Assembly (NCBI RefSeq): GCF_900590885.1
Contig: NZ_UUON01000050.1
Span: forward strand, 716,132-780,131
Length of the DNA stretch: 64,000 nt
Direction: 5' to 3'
Source of the DNA: Pseudomonas viridiflava
GTDB taxonomy: Bacteria > Pseudomonadota > Gammaproteobacteria > Pseudomonadales > Pseudomonadaceae
Shown: positions 8,208 through 18,874 of the stretch, in pieces
How positions within the stretch are numbered: position 1 is the stretch's first letter
Layout: each line of letters begins with the position of its first letter
Notes under the pieces: generated by a model
The model's input: only the letters and a program-made list of their open reading frames with translations
What the model was told of the DNA's origin: nothing
Databases searched by the model: none
Translations under genes and position numbers: made by a program

Positions 8208-8235
8208 ATTATAACGATGGTTTCCCCGCTGTGCC
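8208..8235 (-). promoter_or_regulatory. Probable promoter of the CAU tRNA, overlapping the stop codon of the upstream gene
   Basis: On the minus strand a perfect -10 hexamer TATAAT lies at 8213-8208 and is followed by a GC-rich discriminator (CCGCGACC). A weak -35 (GGCACA, three of six matches) lies 16 bases upstream at 8235-8230. Transcription should start near 8201, about nine bases before the mature tRNA. The -10 box overlaps the TAA stop of the GGDEF/EAL gene. Confidence 0.65.
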
Positions 8236-11200
8236 ATCCGAAAAATCCTCAATGCTTGTACGAAGAAATGTCGCAGCAAAAAGCTCCGGCGGCAGGGGCA
8301 GGCTGACGATGTAGCCTTGCATCTGTTCGCAGCCCTCGGCGGCGAGGAAGGCTTGCTGTGCGGGGTTCTCCACGCCTTCGGCGATGATGGTGAATTGCAT
8401 GCTGTGGCCCAGGGCGATGATGGCGCGCACGATGGCCGCGTCGTGGGGGTCGTCGGGCAGGCCGCGGACGAAGGATTGGTCGATCTTGAGGAAGTCCAGT
8501 GGCAGACGTTTGAGGTAGCTGAGGGATGAGTAGCCGGTGCCGAAATCGTCGATCGCCAGTTGTACGCCCAGGCGCTTGAGTTGGTGCAGGACCTCCAGCG
8601 CTTCTTCGGCCTGGCTCATGATGAAGTTTTCAGTGATCTCCAGTTGCAGGTAGCCAGGTTCGAGGTGGTAGTCGTGCAGGAGCTGTTCGATGCGCGCCAG
8701 CAGGCCAGGGTGGCGCAGTTGCGCGCCGGCCAGGTTGACCGACAGTGGGCCGAAGTCATCGAAGGTAGTTTGCCAGGCGTGCATTTGCCGGCAGGCCTGT
8801 TCCAGTACCCAGTCGCCGATCTGCAGGATCATGCCGTTCTCTTCGGCCAGGGCGATGAAGTGTTCCGGGGGCACGTCGCCAAAGGTGGGGTGCCGCCAGC
8901 GGATCAGCGCTTCGGCACCGATCAGTTCGTGGGTGCTCAGGCTCAGTTTGGGTTGGTAGTAAAGGGTCAGTTCTTTGCGCTCGATGGCGCGGCGCAGTTC
9001 GTGTTCAAGGGCCACGCGTTCGTTGGCCTGGGCGGTGAGGTCTTGGGTGTAGCTTTCGACGCGGTTGCGGCCCTTGGCCTTGGAACGGTACATCGCGGCG
9101 TCGGCGTTTTTGACCAGGGTGGCGACGTCGGTACCGTCCTGGGGGTAGAGGCTGGTGCCGATGCTGGCACTGATAAAAAACTCGTGCTCGCCGGCCTGGA
9201 ACGGTGGGGTGAAGCAGGCCAGCAGCTTGTTGGCCAAGTGCTCGGCATCGGTGGCGTGTTGCAGGCCGGGCAGCAGGATGATGAATTCGTCGCCGCCCAG
9301 GCGCGCGACGGTGTCGATGTCACGCAGTTGGTCCTTGAGGCGCACGGCGATGTCTTTGAGCAGCAGGTCGCCGATGGGATGGCCGAGGCTGTCGTTGATA
9401 TGTTTGAAGCGGTCGAGGTCGAGGAACAGCACCGCCCCTTGTTTGCCGGTTTCCTGATGGCCATTGAGCGCGGCCTGCAGTCGGCTTTCGAACAGGGTGC
9501 GGTTGGGCAGGCCGGTGAGCGGGTCGTGGTGCGCCTGGTAGTCGAGGCGGGCCTGGGCCAGCTTGAGGCTGGAGATGTCGGCAAACACCGCGACAAAGTG
9601 GGTGATCAACTGGTCGCGGTTGCGCACCGCGCTGATAGTCAACCAGCTAGGGTACAGCTCGCCGTTCTTGCGTCGGTTGGAGATCTCGCCCTGCCAATGG
9701 CCATGGGCCGTCAACTGGTGCCACATCGCTGCGTAGAACGCGCTGTCATGCAGGCCGGAGGCGAGCAGGCGCGGCGTTTGGCCGAGGGCTTCGGATTCGC
9801 TGTAACCGGTGATTTCGCTGAAGGCGCGGTTCACGGCACTGATGTTCTGCCGGGTGTCGGTGATCAAGACACCTTCGGCGGTGCTCTCGAATACTGTGGC
9901 GGCTTGTTGCAGTTTTTCCTGCATCTGTTGGCGTTCGGTAATGTCGCGGGCGATGGTCAGCATGCAGTCGTCGTCGCCAATGGGCAGCGGGCGGCTGGAC
10001 AGCTCGCAGAGGCGGATCATGCCGTCGGCACGGCGGATGTGGCAGACAAAGTCGCGCACAAAGCCGTCACGGCGCATCAGTGCGAGCATGTGCTGGCGCT
10101 CGTTGAGGTCGACCCAGATGCCGAGGTCCAGGGTGGATTGGTCGAGGGAGGCGGCACCGCTGAAGCCGGTGATGCGACTGAAACCATCGTTGACTTCAAT
10201 CAGCAGGCCGTCACGCTGCCGGCTTAACAGCAGGCCGTCGGGAGAGGCATGGAAGGCCTTGGCGAATTTCTCTTCGGAGGTTTGCAGTTGCTGCTGGGTT
10301 TCTTTGAGCTGGGTGATATCGCGCACCACCACCACGATGGCCTCGACCGCATCGAGCTGGAAGGGCTCGGCGGAAATCAGCCCGGTGAAGGCTTGGCCGT
10401 TGCTGCGGCGGAAACGCATCTCCAGGTTACGAATGCTGGTGGTCTGCACCCGTTGCAGCAGGTCGGGGCCGGCGCCTTCGATGCCCCAGATATTCAGCTC
10501 GGTGGCGGTTTTGCCCACGACGTCTTCAGCTGACAGACCGATCTGGTCTTCAAACGCCTTGTTGACCTCCAGCAGGCAGCCATCGGACAGGCGCGCGATC
10601 ACCAGGATGTCCGGGCATTGCTGGAACACCGAGGCAAACTTTTGCTCCGACAGCTGCAGCGCTTCCTCGGTACGCTTGGCCTCGCTGATATCGATCATGA
10701 GGCCGCGCAGCACGGGCTCATGGCCGTGCTCAATGAGGCTGACGATGTCGCGCACCCACAGGCAACGACCGTCGGCGGTGATCACCCGGTAATCAAGGCT
10801 GTGATCGCGGTTGGCGCGGGTTTCGCGGTAGCAATAGGCTTCGGCACGGATCAGGTCGCCGGGGTGAATGATGTTGCGCCAGAAGCCGGGGATCAGCCAG
10901 TGGGCGCGTGGGTAGCCAAGCAAGTCTTCGGCGTGGGGCGACACGTAGCTGTAGGTGAAGTCGGTGACGCTGGCTTCCCAGGCAATGGCGGACAGGCTCT
11001 CCACTAGGCCGCGGTAATGGTATTCGCTGCTGCGCAGTTCCTGTTCGAGGGCGACGCGGCGGGAAATTTCCGAGCTGAGCCGGCGATTGATGCGAATCAC
11101 GATGGCCAATACGGTGCTCAGCAATAGCACGGCGGGCAGGCCATAGGTCAGCAGGTCGGTCCAGAAGGTGCGGCTATCGGTGACGCTGCCGACCCAGTGT

Positions 11201-11952
11201 TGCTGGATGGCGTTGGTTTCTTCCGGGCTGAGGTCGGCCAGCACCTTGTCCAGAATGCCGACGAGCATCTTGTCGTCGCGCGGCACGCCCATCGCCAACT
11301 GGTAGCGATAGGGCGTTTCGCCGCTGACATACAAACCGTCTAGCTTGAGTTCGCGCAGGCTCCAGACGCTGGACGCCAGGTCGCTGACCACGGCATCCAC
11401 CTCACCGGTGGCCAGGGCTTGCAGCGTGGAGCTGACATTGGGTAGGGCCACCAGGTTGAGGTCCGGATGGTGGGTGCGCAGCAGTTCGTGGGGGGCGTAA
11501 TTTTCCACCACGGCAATCTTCAATCCGTAAAGGTCCTTGAGGTTGCGCGGCCGAGGCCCGCCTTCGTGGGCAAGAATCACCATCGGAAAGTCGATGTAAG
11601 GCCGGGTGAAGGCCAGGTAGTTCTGCCGTTCCGGGGTCGACATGACGCTGGGAATCAGATTGAGCTGGTTGCTGCGCGCCATTTCCAGCACGGCGCCCCA
11701 GCTCGGCGGTTCGATCAGCTTGACCCTGACGCCCAGGCGGTCCTGGATCAGGCGCACGTAATCCGCCGACAAGCCCTGGTAGCGGCCTTCCTCATCACGG
11801 TATTCGAACGGTGGCCACGAGGCATCCACCCCAAGGCTCAGCTCCTGATGGTCCGCCAGCCAGCTCCGCTCTTCATCGGTAAGAGTCAACGCGCCAGCCG
11901 TTGCGGTCCAGGTCAGCAGCGACAGCAGCAACACAGTCGGCAATCTGGGCAT
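8209..11952 (-). CDS. Periplasmic-sensor, multi-PAS GGDEF/EAL cyclic-di-GMP protein
   Basis: This is a 1247-residue inner-membrane signalling protein. Its order is: a signal peptide (about 1-22); a periplasmic SBP_bac_3-type binding domain (about 30-260, starting near LSLGVDASWPPFEY); one membrane span (about 268-290); four successive PAS domains with PAC segments; a GGDEF domain near residues 815-975 with intact RLGGDEF; and an EAL domain to the C-terminus with intact AEALIRW and DDFGTGYSSL. Both catalytic signatures are present, so it could make cyclic-di-GMP, degrade it, or do one under control of the other. The bound ligand is unknown; amino acids are plausible for this sensor class. It sits between rpoD and the tRNA and is preceded by the rpoD terminator. 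Confidence 0.9.
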   Translation of the reverse strand: MPRLPTVLLLSLLTWTATAGALTLTDEERSWLADHQELSLGVDASWPPFEYRDEEGRYQGLSADYVRLIQDRLGVRVKLIEPPSWGAVLEMARSNQLNLIPSVMSTPERQNYLAFTRPYIDFPMVILAHEGGPRPRNLKDLYGLKIAVVENYAPHELLRTHHPDLNLVALPNVSSTLQALATGEVDAVVSDLASSVWSLRELKLDGLYVSGETPYRYQLAMGVPRDDKMLVGILDKVLADLSPEETNAIQQHWVGSVTDSRTFWTDLLTYGLPAVLLLSTVLAIVIRINRRLSSEISRRVALEQELRSSEYHYRGLVESLSAIAWEASVTDFTYSYVSPHAEDLLGYPRAHWLIPGFWRNIIHPGDLIRAEAYCYRETRANRDHSLDYRVITADGRCLWVRDIVSLIEHGHEPVLRGLMIDISEAKRTEEALQLSEQKFASVFQQCPDILVIARLSDGCLLEVNKAFEDQIGLSAEDVVGKTATELNIWGIEGAGPDLLQRVQTTSIRNLEMRFRRSNGQAFTGLISAEPFQLDAVEAIVVVVRDITQLKETQQQLQTSEEKFAKAFHASPDGLLLSRQRDGLLIEVNDGFSRITGFSGAASLDQSTLDLGIWVDLNERQHMLALMRRDGFVRDFVCHIRRADGMIRLCELSSRPLPIGDDDCMLTIARDITERQQMQEKLQQAATVFESTAEGVLITDTRQNISAVNRAFSEITGYSESEALGQTPRLLASGLHDSAFYAAMWHQLTAHGHWQGEISNRRKNGELYPSWLTISAVRNRDQLITHFVAVFADISSLKLAQARLDYQAHHDPLTGLPNRTLFESRLQAALNGHQETGKQGAVLFLDLDRFKHINDSLGHPIGDLLLKDIAVRLKDQLRDIDTVARLGGDEFIILLPGLQHATDAEHLANKLLACFTPPFQAGEHEFFISASIGTSLYPQDGTDVATLVKNADAAMYRSKAKGRNRVESYTQDLTAQANERVALEHELRRAIERKELTLYYQPKLSLSTHELIGAEALIRWRHPTFGDVPPEHFIALAEENGMILQIGDWVLEQACRQMHAWQTTFDDFGPLSVNLAGAQLRHPGLLARIEQLLHDYHLEPGYLQLEITENFIMSQAEEALEVLHQLKRLGVQLAIDDFGTGYSSLSYLKRLPLDFLKIDQSFVRGLPDDPHDAAIVRAIIALGHSMQFTIIAEGVENPAQQAFLAAEGCEQMQGYIVSLPLPPELFAATFLRTSIEDFSDGTAGKPSL

Positions 11953-12055
11953 AACGGTCTCGTTATGGCACGGGGAATGTTTCGAGTGTAGACGGGCATT
12001 GCGGGGAGGGGAGGTGCGCGGGCAGTTAATCTATACAAAGAAATCCATACAAAAC

Positions 12056-12083
12056 AAAACCCCCGGCCTGGGCCGGGGGTTTT
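12056..12083 (-). terminator. Strong intrinsic terminator after rpoD
   Basis: CCCCCGGCC and GGCCGGGGG form a 9-bp stem with a minimal loop, flanked by AAAA/TTTT, five bases after the rpoD stop. On the minus strand it is followed by UUUUGUUUUG. It ends the rpsU/dnaG/rpoD transcript and could also work in the opposite direction. Confidence 0.88.
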
Positions 12084-12087
12084 GGTA

Positions 12088-13938
<1,851 letters not shown>

Positions 13939-14005
13939 AACACCCTATCCACTGAAGGTCTTGGCGGGCAAAAAACAAGCCGAGGATTATACCCGAGCTA
14001 TGACC

Positions 14006-15976
14006 TCACACGCCAGCTGAGGTCGGGTTTGATGCGGAAACATTCTGTTTTAAGAGGTCGCGCATCTGTTTTGCTATCTGAATTTGCTCTTCAGCCGACA
14101 ATCCCGGCTGCCTTGCTCGCTTAATGAGCTCATCGAGGGTCTGCGTGTGCTGACCCGCGGATAACCTAGTAATGGTGTCTAAAAACTGTTGTTCAAGGTT
14201 ATCGCCGTCAATTAGCCACTCCTTTTCCGCGAGTGCTTTCAATAAACGACCTTGTTCGGTGCCATGCCAACGAGCCATCAGCTGAATTGAGTTTAGCTTA
14301 GGATTTTTCTGCACGGCTTCGATCAGTGCGATAAGCACCTGAGCGTAGCTGTTGCTTTCGTTGGCAAAATGATCCGCGCTCTCGACCTTGCCCGCCAGTT
14401 GCGGGTGGTGAATCAGCGTGCGCAATGCAATCAGCATCGGCGCTTCTACGGCAACCGGCGTGCGTGGCGCGTAGGGCTCATCGCGATCACCGCGTTTGCC
14501 GCCCTTGCTCCAGGGTTTCTTGTCCCATTTCTTGCCGCCGGCGCCGGGTTTCTTCGGCGTCCAGTCCTGCTGCGGCGCGTAGGCGTCCTGCGGCTGCTGG
14601 AAGTCGGAGTAGTCCGGCATGGCGTCGTAATCCATGCCTGGGTCGTAGGTCGGCGGCGCATCCTGTGGCGCGTTGTGCACCAGCTGGCTGACGGCTTCGC
14701 CGCTCAGGCCAGTGATTTCCAGCAGGCGCATGCGCATCAGCGATTTCAGGTTGGCGCCGGGTACCTTGTCGATCAGCGGCGCGGCGAGGGTGGCCATGTG
14801 GGCCTTGCCTTCGAGGGAGCGCGGGTCGGCTTCTTCGGTCAGTTGCTGGAAGAAGTAATCGGCCAGCGGCTGCGCATGTTGGTTGATGCGGGCGCGGAAT
14901 GCGTCGGTGCCTTCGGAGCGCACCAGGGTGTCCGGGTCTTCGCCTTCGGGCAGGAACAGAAAGCGCGCACGCCGCCCGTCCTGCAGGCTCGACAGCGTGG
15001 CTTCGAGGGCGCGCCAGGCAGCGTTGCGGCCGGCCTGGTCGCCGTCGAAGCAGAACAATACACTGGGCACGACGCGGAACAGGCGCTTCAAGTGTTCTTC
15101 ACTGGTGGCGGTGCCGAGGGTGGCCACCGCGTTGCGCAAGCCTTGCTGGGCCAGGGCGATTACGTCCATATAGCCTTCAACCACGATGATCTCATCGAGG
15201 TTGCGGTTGTTCTTGCGTGCCTCGAACAGGCCGTACAGCTCCTGGCCCTTGTGGAACACCGCGGTTTCCGGGGAGTTCAGGTACTTTGGCTTGTCGTCCC
15301 CGAGCACGCGGCCACCGAACGCGATGATGCGGCCACGGCTGTCGCGGATCGGGAACATCACGCGGTCGCGGAAGCGGTCATAGCGCTTGCCGGTCTCGGC
15401 GTTTTCCACCAGCAGGCCGGCATCGATCATGGCTTTTTGCTGGAGCGTGTCGCTGCTCAAGTGCTTGTAGAGATTGTCCCAGCCGGGCGGGGCGAAGCCG
15501 AGGCCGAAGTCACGGGCGATTTCGCCGGTGAGGCCGCGCCCCTTGAGGTAGTCGACGGCGGCCTTGCGCTGTGGATGGCTTTTAAGCGCCTGACGATAGA
15601 AGTCGGCAGCGGCCGTCAGCAGTGGGTACAGCGGCGAGTCGGTGGGCTGGCGCGGTTTGTGCGGGCGGCCACTTTCTTCGCGGGGTACTTCCATGCCGGC
15701 GGCTTTGGCCAGGTCCTCGATAGCCTGAGGGAAGTCCAGGTTGTCGTGGTCCATGAGAAAGCCCAGGGCGTTGCCGCCCGCGCCGCAGCCGAAGCAATAG
15801 TAGAACTGCTTGTCGGGGCTGACGCTGAATGACGGGGTTTTCTCTTTGTGAAACGGGCAGCAGGCCGTGTAGTTCTTGCCGGCTTTTTTCAATTGCACGC
15901 GCGAGCTGACAACATCGACGATGTCGGTGCGGTTCAGAAGGTCGTCAATAAAGCTCTGGGGAATCAGCCCGGCCAT
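14006..15976 (-). CDS. dnaG: DnaG, DNA primase
   Basis: DnaG makes the RNA primers for chromosome replication and binds the DnaB helicase through its C-terminus. The 656-residue protein has the N-terminal zinc-binding domain (CCPFHKEKTPSF ... FYYCFGCGAGG), the TOPRIM catalytic core (EIIVVEGYMDVIALAQ, then FCFDGDQAGRNAAWRA) and a C-terminal helicase-interaction domain. Between these is a Pro/Gly/Lys-rich linker around residues 450-510. It is followed by rpoD and preceded by a 437-base gap to rpsU. Confidence 0.97.
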   Translation of the reverse strand: MAGLIPQSFIDDLLNRTDIVDVVSSRVQLKKAGKNYTACCPFHKEKTPSFSVSPDKQFYYCFGCGAGGNALGFLMDHDNLDFPQAIEDLAKAAGMEVPREESGRPHKPRQPTDSPLYPLLTAAADFYRQALKSHPQRKAAVDYLKGRGLTGEIARDFGLGFAPPGWDNLYKHLSSDTLQQKAMIDAGLLVENAETGKRYDRFRDRVMFPIRDSRGRIIAFGGRVLGDDKPKYLNSPETAVFHKGQELYGLFEARKNNRNLDEIIVVEGYMDVIALAQQGLRNAVATLGTATSEEHLKRLFRVVPSVLFCFDGDQAGRNAAWRALEATLSSLQDGRRARFLFLPEGEDPDTLVRSEGTDAFRARINQHAQPLADYFFQQLTEEADPRSLEGKAHMATLAAPLIDKVPGANLKSLMRMRLLEITGLSGEAVSQLVHNAPQDAPPTYDPGMDYDAMPDYSDFQQPQDAYAPQQDWTPKKPGAGGKKWDKKPWSKGGKRGDRDEPYAPRTPVAVEAPMLIALRTLIHHPQLAGKVESADHFANESNSYAQVLIALIEAVQKNPKLNSIQLMARWHGTEQGRLLKALAEKEWLIDGDNLEQQFLDTITRLSAGQHTQTLDELIKRARQPGLSAEEQIQIAKQMRDLLKQNVSASNPTSAGV

Positions 15977-16362
15977 GGCGTTCTCGTCATCACTGCGTGT
16001 AAATGAGGGCCCGTGAAGTGTTCAAGCGCCCGTATCGAGTGCTTGAGCATCTTGCGTCTGCATGGGGAGTGTATCTGCCGAGCATTCGCTGACGTTAATT
16101 TCTATCAGCCTTCGGCATGGAAATGTTGCCCCGGCGCCCGGTGTTGGCCAATGGCTGGCCTCGGGAACGCCTCGCTGGGCACAGCCGATACAGTTGATCG
16201 TCTGCTTGAAGAATAGGTGTGCTCGTCAGTAGCCTTGTTAGGCTCGTCAGAAGAGACGTGCACCGCTGGCAGAAGAGCCAGTCCTGACGTGTGAAGCAGT
16301 TGTCTCGGTCGCGTGTGCGGCGTCGACGATTGAAGCATCAAGCGATATCCGCAAATGCCAAC
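15977..16362 (-). other. Long gap between rpsU and dnaG with no recognisable gene
   Basis: These 386 bases hold no protein I recognise. The only open frame of note on the minus strand (16105-16341, 78 codons) has no ribosome binding site and low-complexity, unfamiliar sequence. The stretch should carry dnaG leader or promoter elements, but no clean -35/-10 pair stands out. In some other pseudomonads, as I recall, a YqeY/GatB-domain gene lies here; I see no trace of it. Confidence 0.5.
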
Positions 16363-16383
16363 AGCCCGGCTGAGGGCCGGGCT
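16363..16383 (-). terminator. Hairpin after rpsU, weak terminator or processing site
   Basis: AGCCCGGC and GCCGGGCT form a perfect 8-bp stem with a 5-base loop, about 30 bases past the rpsU stop. On the minus strand it is followed by GUUGGCAUUUG, a poor U-tract. A leaky terminator between rpsU and dnaG is known in the E. coli macromolecular synthesis operon, and this would be the equivalent. Confidence 0.6.
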
Positions 16384-16413
16384 TGGCAGAAGCTTGCTAC
16401 GAACGTCTGTGTA

Positions 16414-16629
16414 TTAGTACAGACGAACGGCGCGGCGCTGTTCGCGCTGAACTTTCTTGGCGTGACGCTTAACAGCGGCTGCTGCTTTACGCTTACGCTC
16501 AGAAGTTGGCTTCTCATAAAATTCGCGGCTACGAACTTCAGCCAGAACACCGGCTTTTTCGCAGGAGCGCTTGAAACGACGCAGAGCTACGTCGAAGGGT
16601 TCGTTCTCTTTTACTTTGACGGCTGGCAT
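16414..16629 (-). CDS. rpsU: Ribosomal protein bS21
   Basis: bS21 is a small, very basic 30S subunit protein near the anti-Shine-Dalgarno end of 16S rRNA. The 71-residue sequence starts [20 protein letters not shown] and ends in a highly basic tail ([18 protein letters not shown]), as in the whole family. A Shine-Dalgarno (AAGGTAG) lies eight bases before the ATG. It heads the rpsU-dnaG-rpoD group and is divergent from tsaD, with about 200 bases between them for both promoters. Confidence 0.98.
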
Positions 16630-16832
16630 CCAGAGCTACCTTCTTTCATTACCGGGAATCAACGTTCTCGTCGCAAAAAATTCGCGGCTGAGGTCGTCGG
16701 TTTTTAAGGGTTGCGGATGTTAACCCCTCATTGACCGGAATGCAAAGCCTCTGATCGAAAACCGCTAGGCGGGAGGGGGAGTGGCGACTATTATGCGCGC
16801 CTTCGAATTCAGCCTCTACAAGGCGCAAACCC

Positions 16833-17858
16833 ATGCTAGTACTGGGACTTGAAACCTCCTGCGACGAAACCGGTGTCGCACTTTACGACAGTGAACGCGG
16901 GCTTTTGGCCGATGCACTGTTCAGTCAGATCGACCTGCACCGCGCCTATGGCGGGGTGGTGCCGGAGCTGGCCAGCCGCGATCACGTCAAGCGCATGCTG
17001 CCGTTGATTCGCCAGGTGCTGGACGAGGCCGGCTGCGTGCCGACCGAGATCGACGCCATTGCCTATACCGCCGGCCCGGGATTGGTTGGAGCCCTTCTGG
17101 TTGGGGCCTCTTGCGCCCAGGCGCTGGCGTTTGCCTGGGGCATTCCGGCCCTGGGTGTGCACCATATGGAAGGCCATTTATTGGCGCCCATGCTGGAAAA
17201 AACACCGCCGCAGTTCCCGTTCGTCGCTTTGTTGGTTTCGGGCGGCCATACGCAGCTGGTTCAGGTCGATGGGATCGGCCAATACACGCTGTTGGGCGAG
17301 TCCCTGGACGACGCTGCCGGCGAAGCTTTCGACAAGACGGCGAAGATGATGGGGCTCAATTACCCCGGTGGTCCGGAAATCGCGCGCCTCGCCGAAAAAG
17401 GCGTGGCGGGCCGTTACACCTTCCCGCGCCCGATGTGCGATCGCCCTGGCCTGATGTTCAGTTTCAGCGGTTTGAAAACCTCCGCGCTGAACACCTGGCA
17501 GCAGAGCGTCAGCGCCGGGGACGACAGCGAGCAAGCCCGTTGCGACATCGCGCTGGCGTTCCAGCAGGCCGTGGTGGAGACTTTGACCATCAAGTGCAAG
17601 CGGGCCCTGAAACAGGCTGGCATGCAGCGCCTGGTGATCGCCGGCGGCGTCAGTGCCAACAAGGCCTTGCGAGTTTCACTGGAGAAAATGCTCGGCGACA
17701 TGAAGGGCGACGTGTTCTACGCGCGGCCTGAATTCTGCACCGACAATGGCGCGATGATCGCCTATGCCGGTTGCCAGCGCTTGCAGGCCGGGCAGCATGA
17801 AAGCCTGGCGATCAGCGTGCAGGCGCGCTGGCCGATGGAGCAGTTGTCGCCGTTGTAA
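16833..17858 (+). CDS. tsaD: TsaD, tRNA N6-threonylcarbamoyladenosine transferase subunit
   Basis: TsaD (formerly Gcp) transfers the threonylcarbamoyl group to A37 of ANN-reading tRNAs together with TsaB and TsaE. The 341-residue protein starts MLVLGLETSCDETGVALYD and carries the metal-binding HxxxH motif (HHMEGH) near residue 110, followed by SGGHTQLV, all typical of the Kae1/TsaD family. It is divergent from rpsU. A -10-like TATTAT followed by GCGCGCC lies at 16789-16794, about 40 bases before the start, without a clear -35 box. Confidence 0.97.
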   Translation: MLVLGLETSCDETGVALYDSERGLLADALFSQIDLHRAYGGVVPELASRDHVKRMLPLIRQVLDEAGCVPTEIDAIAYTAGPGLVGALLVGASCAQALAFAWGIPALGVHHMEGHLLAPMLEKTPPQFPFVALLVSGGHTQLVQVDGIGQYTLLGESLDDAAGEAFDKTAKMMGLNYPGGPEIARLAEKGVAGRYTFPRPMCDRPGLMFSFSGLKTSALNTWQQSVSAGDDSEQARCDIALAFQQAVVETLTIKCKRALKQAGMQRLVIAGGVSANKALRVSLEKMLGDMKGDVFYARPEFCTDNGAMIAYAGCQRLQAGQHESLAISVQARWPMEQLSPL

Positions 17859-17878
17859 GGCTGGAGCATGGGGCGTAT

Positions 17879-18448
17879 TTAAAAATGCCGTTCGCGCCCG
17901 GCAAACAGGTCGCGTAAATTGCCCCGGTGGCGCCACACGATCAGCAGTGTCAGCACGCTCATCGGCAGCAGCGCCGCCGGTTCCTGCCAGGCCAGCAGAG
18001 GCAGGGTGAGCGGTGTGGCGATCAAGGCGGCCAGCGAGCTGGTGCGGGTCAGGTAGAACGTCAGCAGCCAGGCGAGCACGGCCAGCAGCGCGGCGGGAGG
18101 GTAGATCCCCAGCAGCATGCCGGCCGCCGTCGCCACGCCTTTGCCACCGCGAAAGCGAAAGTACAGCGGAAACAGATGGCCCAGGACGGCGCATACGCCC
18201 ACCCAGGCCTGCTGTTGCAGGGAGAGGCCGGCGAGGCTGGCGATCAGTACGGGCAACAGGCCCTTGCAGACGTCGCCGAGCAGCGTCAGTACGGCGAGCT
18301 TCTTGCCGGCCAGGCGCAACATATTGGTGGCGCCGGCATTGCCGGAGCCACTCATTCGCGGGTCGGGGTTTCCCGTCAGGCGGCTGAGCAAAATGGCGAA
18401 GGACAGCGAGCCGAGCAGGTAGGCGAGAATCGCCAGTGACCAAAACAT
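17879..18448 (-). CDS. plsY: PlsY, glycerol-3-phosphate acyltransferase
   Basis: PlsY is an inner-membrane enzyme that transfers an acyl group from acyl-phosphate to glycerol-3-phosphate, the first step of phospholipid synthesis with PlsX. The start at ATG 18448 gives 189 residues (MFWSLAILAYLLGSL). Conserved loops are visible: SGNAGATNMLR, the glycine-rich FRFRGGKGVATAAG and the terminal HRGNLRDLFAG. Several hydrophobic membrane spans alternate with these loops. It converges with tsaD (20-base gap) and diverges from folB. Confidence 0.95.
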   Translation of the reverse strand: MFWSLAILAYLLGSLSFAILLSRLTGNPDPRMSGSGNAGATNMLRLAGKKLAVLTLLGDVCKGLLPVLIASLAGLSLQQQAWVGVCAVLGHLFPLYFRFRGGKGVATAAGMLLGIYPPAALLAVLAWLLTFYLTRTSSLAALIATPLTLPLLAWQEPAALLPMSVLTLLIVWRHRGNLRDLFAGRERHF

Positions 18449-18520
18449 GCTAACTATTCCGGGCGAGGACGCCCTGATTCTAACGGGGCATCGCGCCCTT
18501 GTCGTGCTGCGGAGAAGAGC

Positions 18521-18874
18521 TTGGACAGAGTGTTTATCGAAGGCCTGGAAGTCGACACCGTGATCGGGGCCTACGACTGGGAGCGCGGCATCAAGCAATG
18601 CCTGCGCCTGGACCTGAGCTTCGCCTGGGACAACCGCCCGGCCGCCGCCGGTGACGACCTGACCCTGGCGCTGGATTATGCCAGCGTATCCGCACGTATC
18701 CAGGCCTTCGCCGAGCAAGCCCAATACCAACTGGTGGAAACCTTCGCCGAACGCCTGGCCGAAGTGTTGATGAGTGAATTCCAGATTCCCTGGCTGCACC
18801 TCAAGCTGACCAAGCCGGGGGCCGTGCCGGCTGCCAAAGGCGTGGGCGTGGAGATCGAGCGCGGATGTCGCTAA
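18521..18874 (+). CDS. folB: FolB, dihydroneopterin aldolase
   Basis: FolB cleaves 7,8-dihydroneopterin to 6-hydroxymethyl-dihydropterin in folate synthesis. The 117-residue protein starts at a TTG (18521) with GGAGAAGAG just upstream; no ATG gives the conserved N-terminus MDRVFIEGLEVDTVIGAYDWER. The family's active-site Glu/Lys region is visible as LKLTKPGAVPAAKGVGVEIER near the C-terminus. Its end overlaps folK by 10 bases, so the two folate genes are translationally coupled. Confidence 0.94.
   Translation: MDRVFIEGLEVDTVIGAYDWERGIKQCLRLDLSFAWDNRPAAAGDDLTLALDYASVSARIQAFAEQAQYQLVETFAERLAEVLMSEFQIPWLHLKLTKPGAVPAAKGVGVEIERGCR

Noticed and set aside
8560..10227. A 555-codon plus-strand frame opposite the GGDEF/EAL gene
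   Set aside because: It is antisense to an intact multi-domain gene, with no start signals and no family likeness.
16105..16341. A 78-codon minus-strand frame in the rpsU-dnaG gap, considered as a small gene or yqeY remnant
   Set aside because: There is no Shine-Dalgarno, the sequence is Ser/Pro/Thr-rich without likeness to YqeY, and it crosses no conserved feature.
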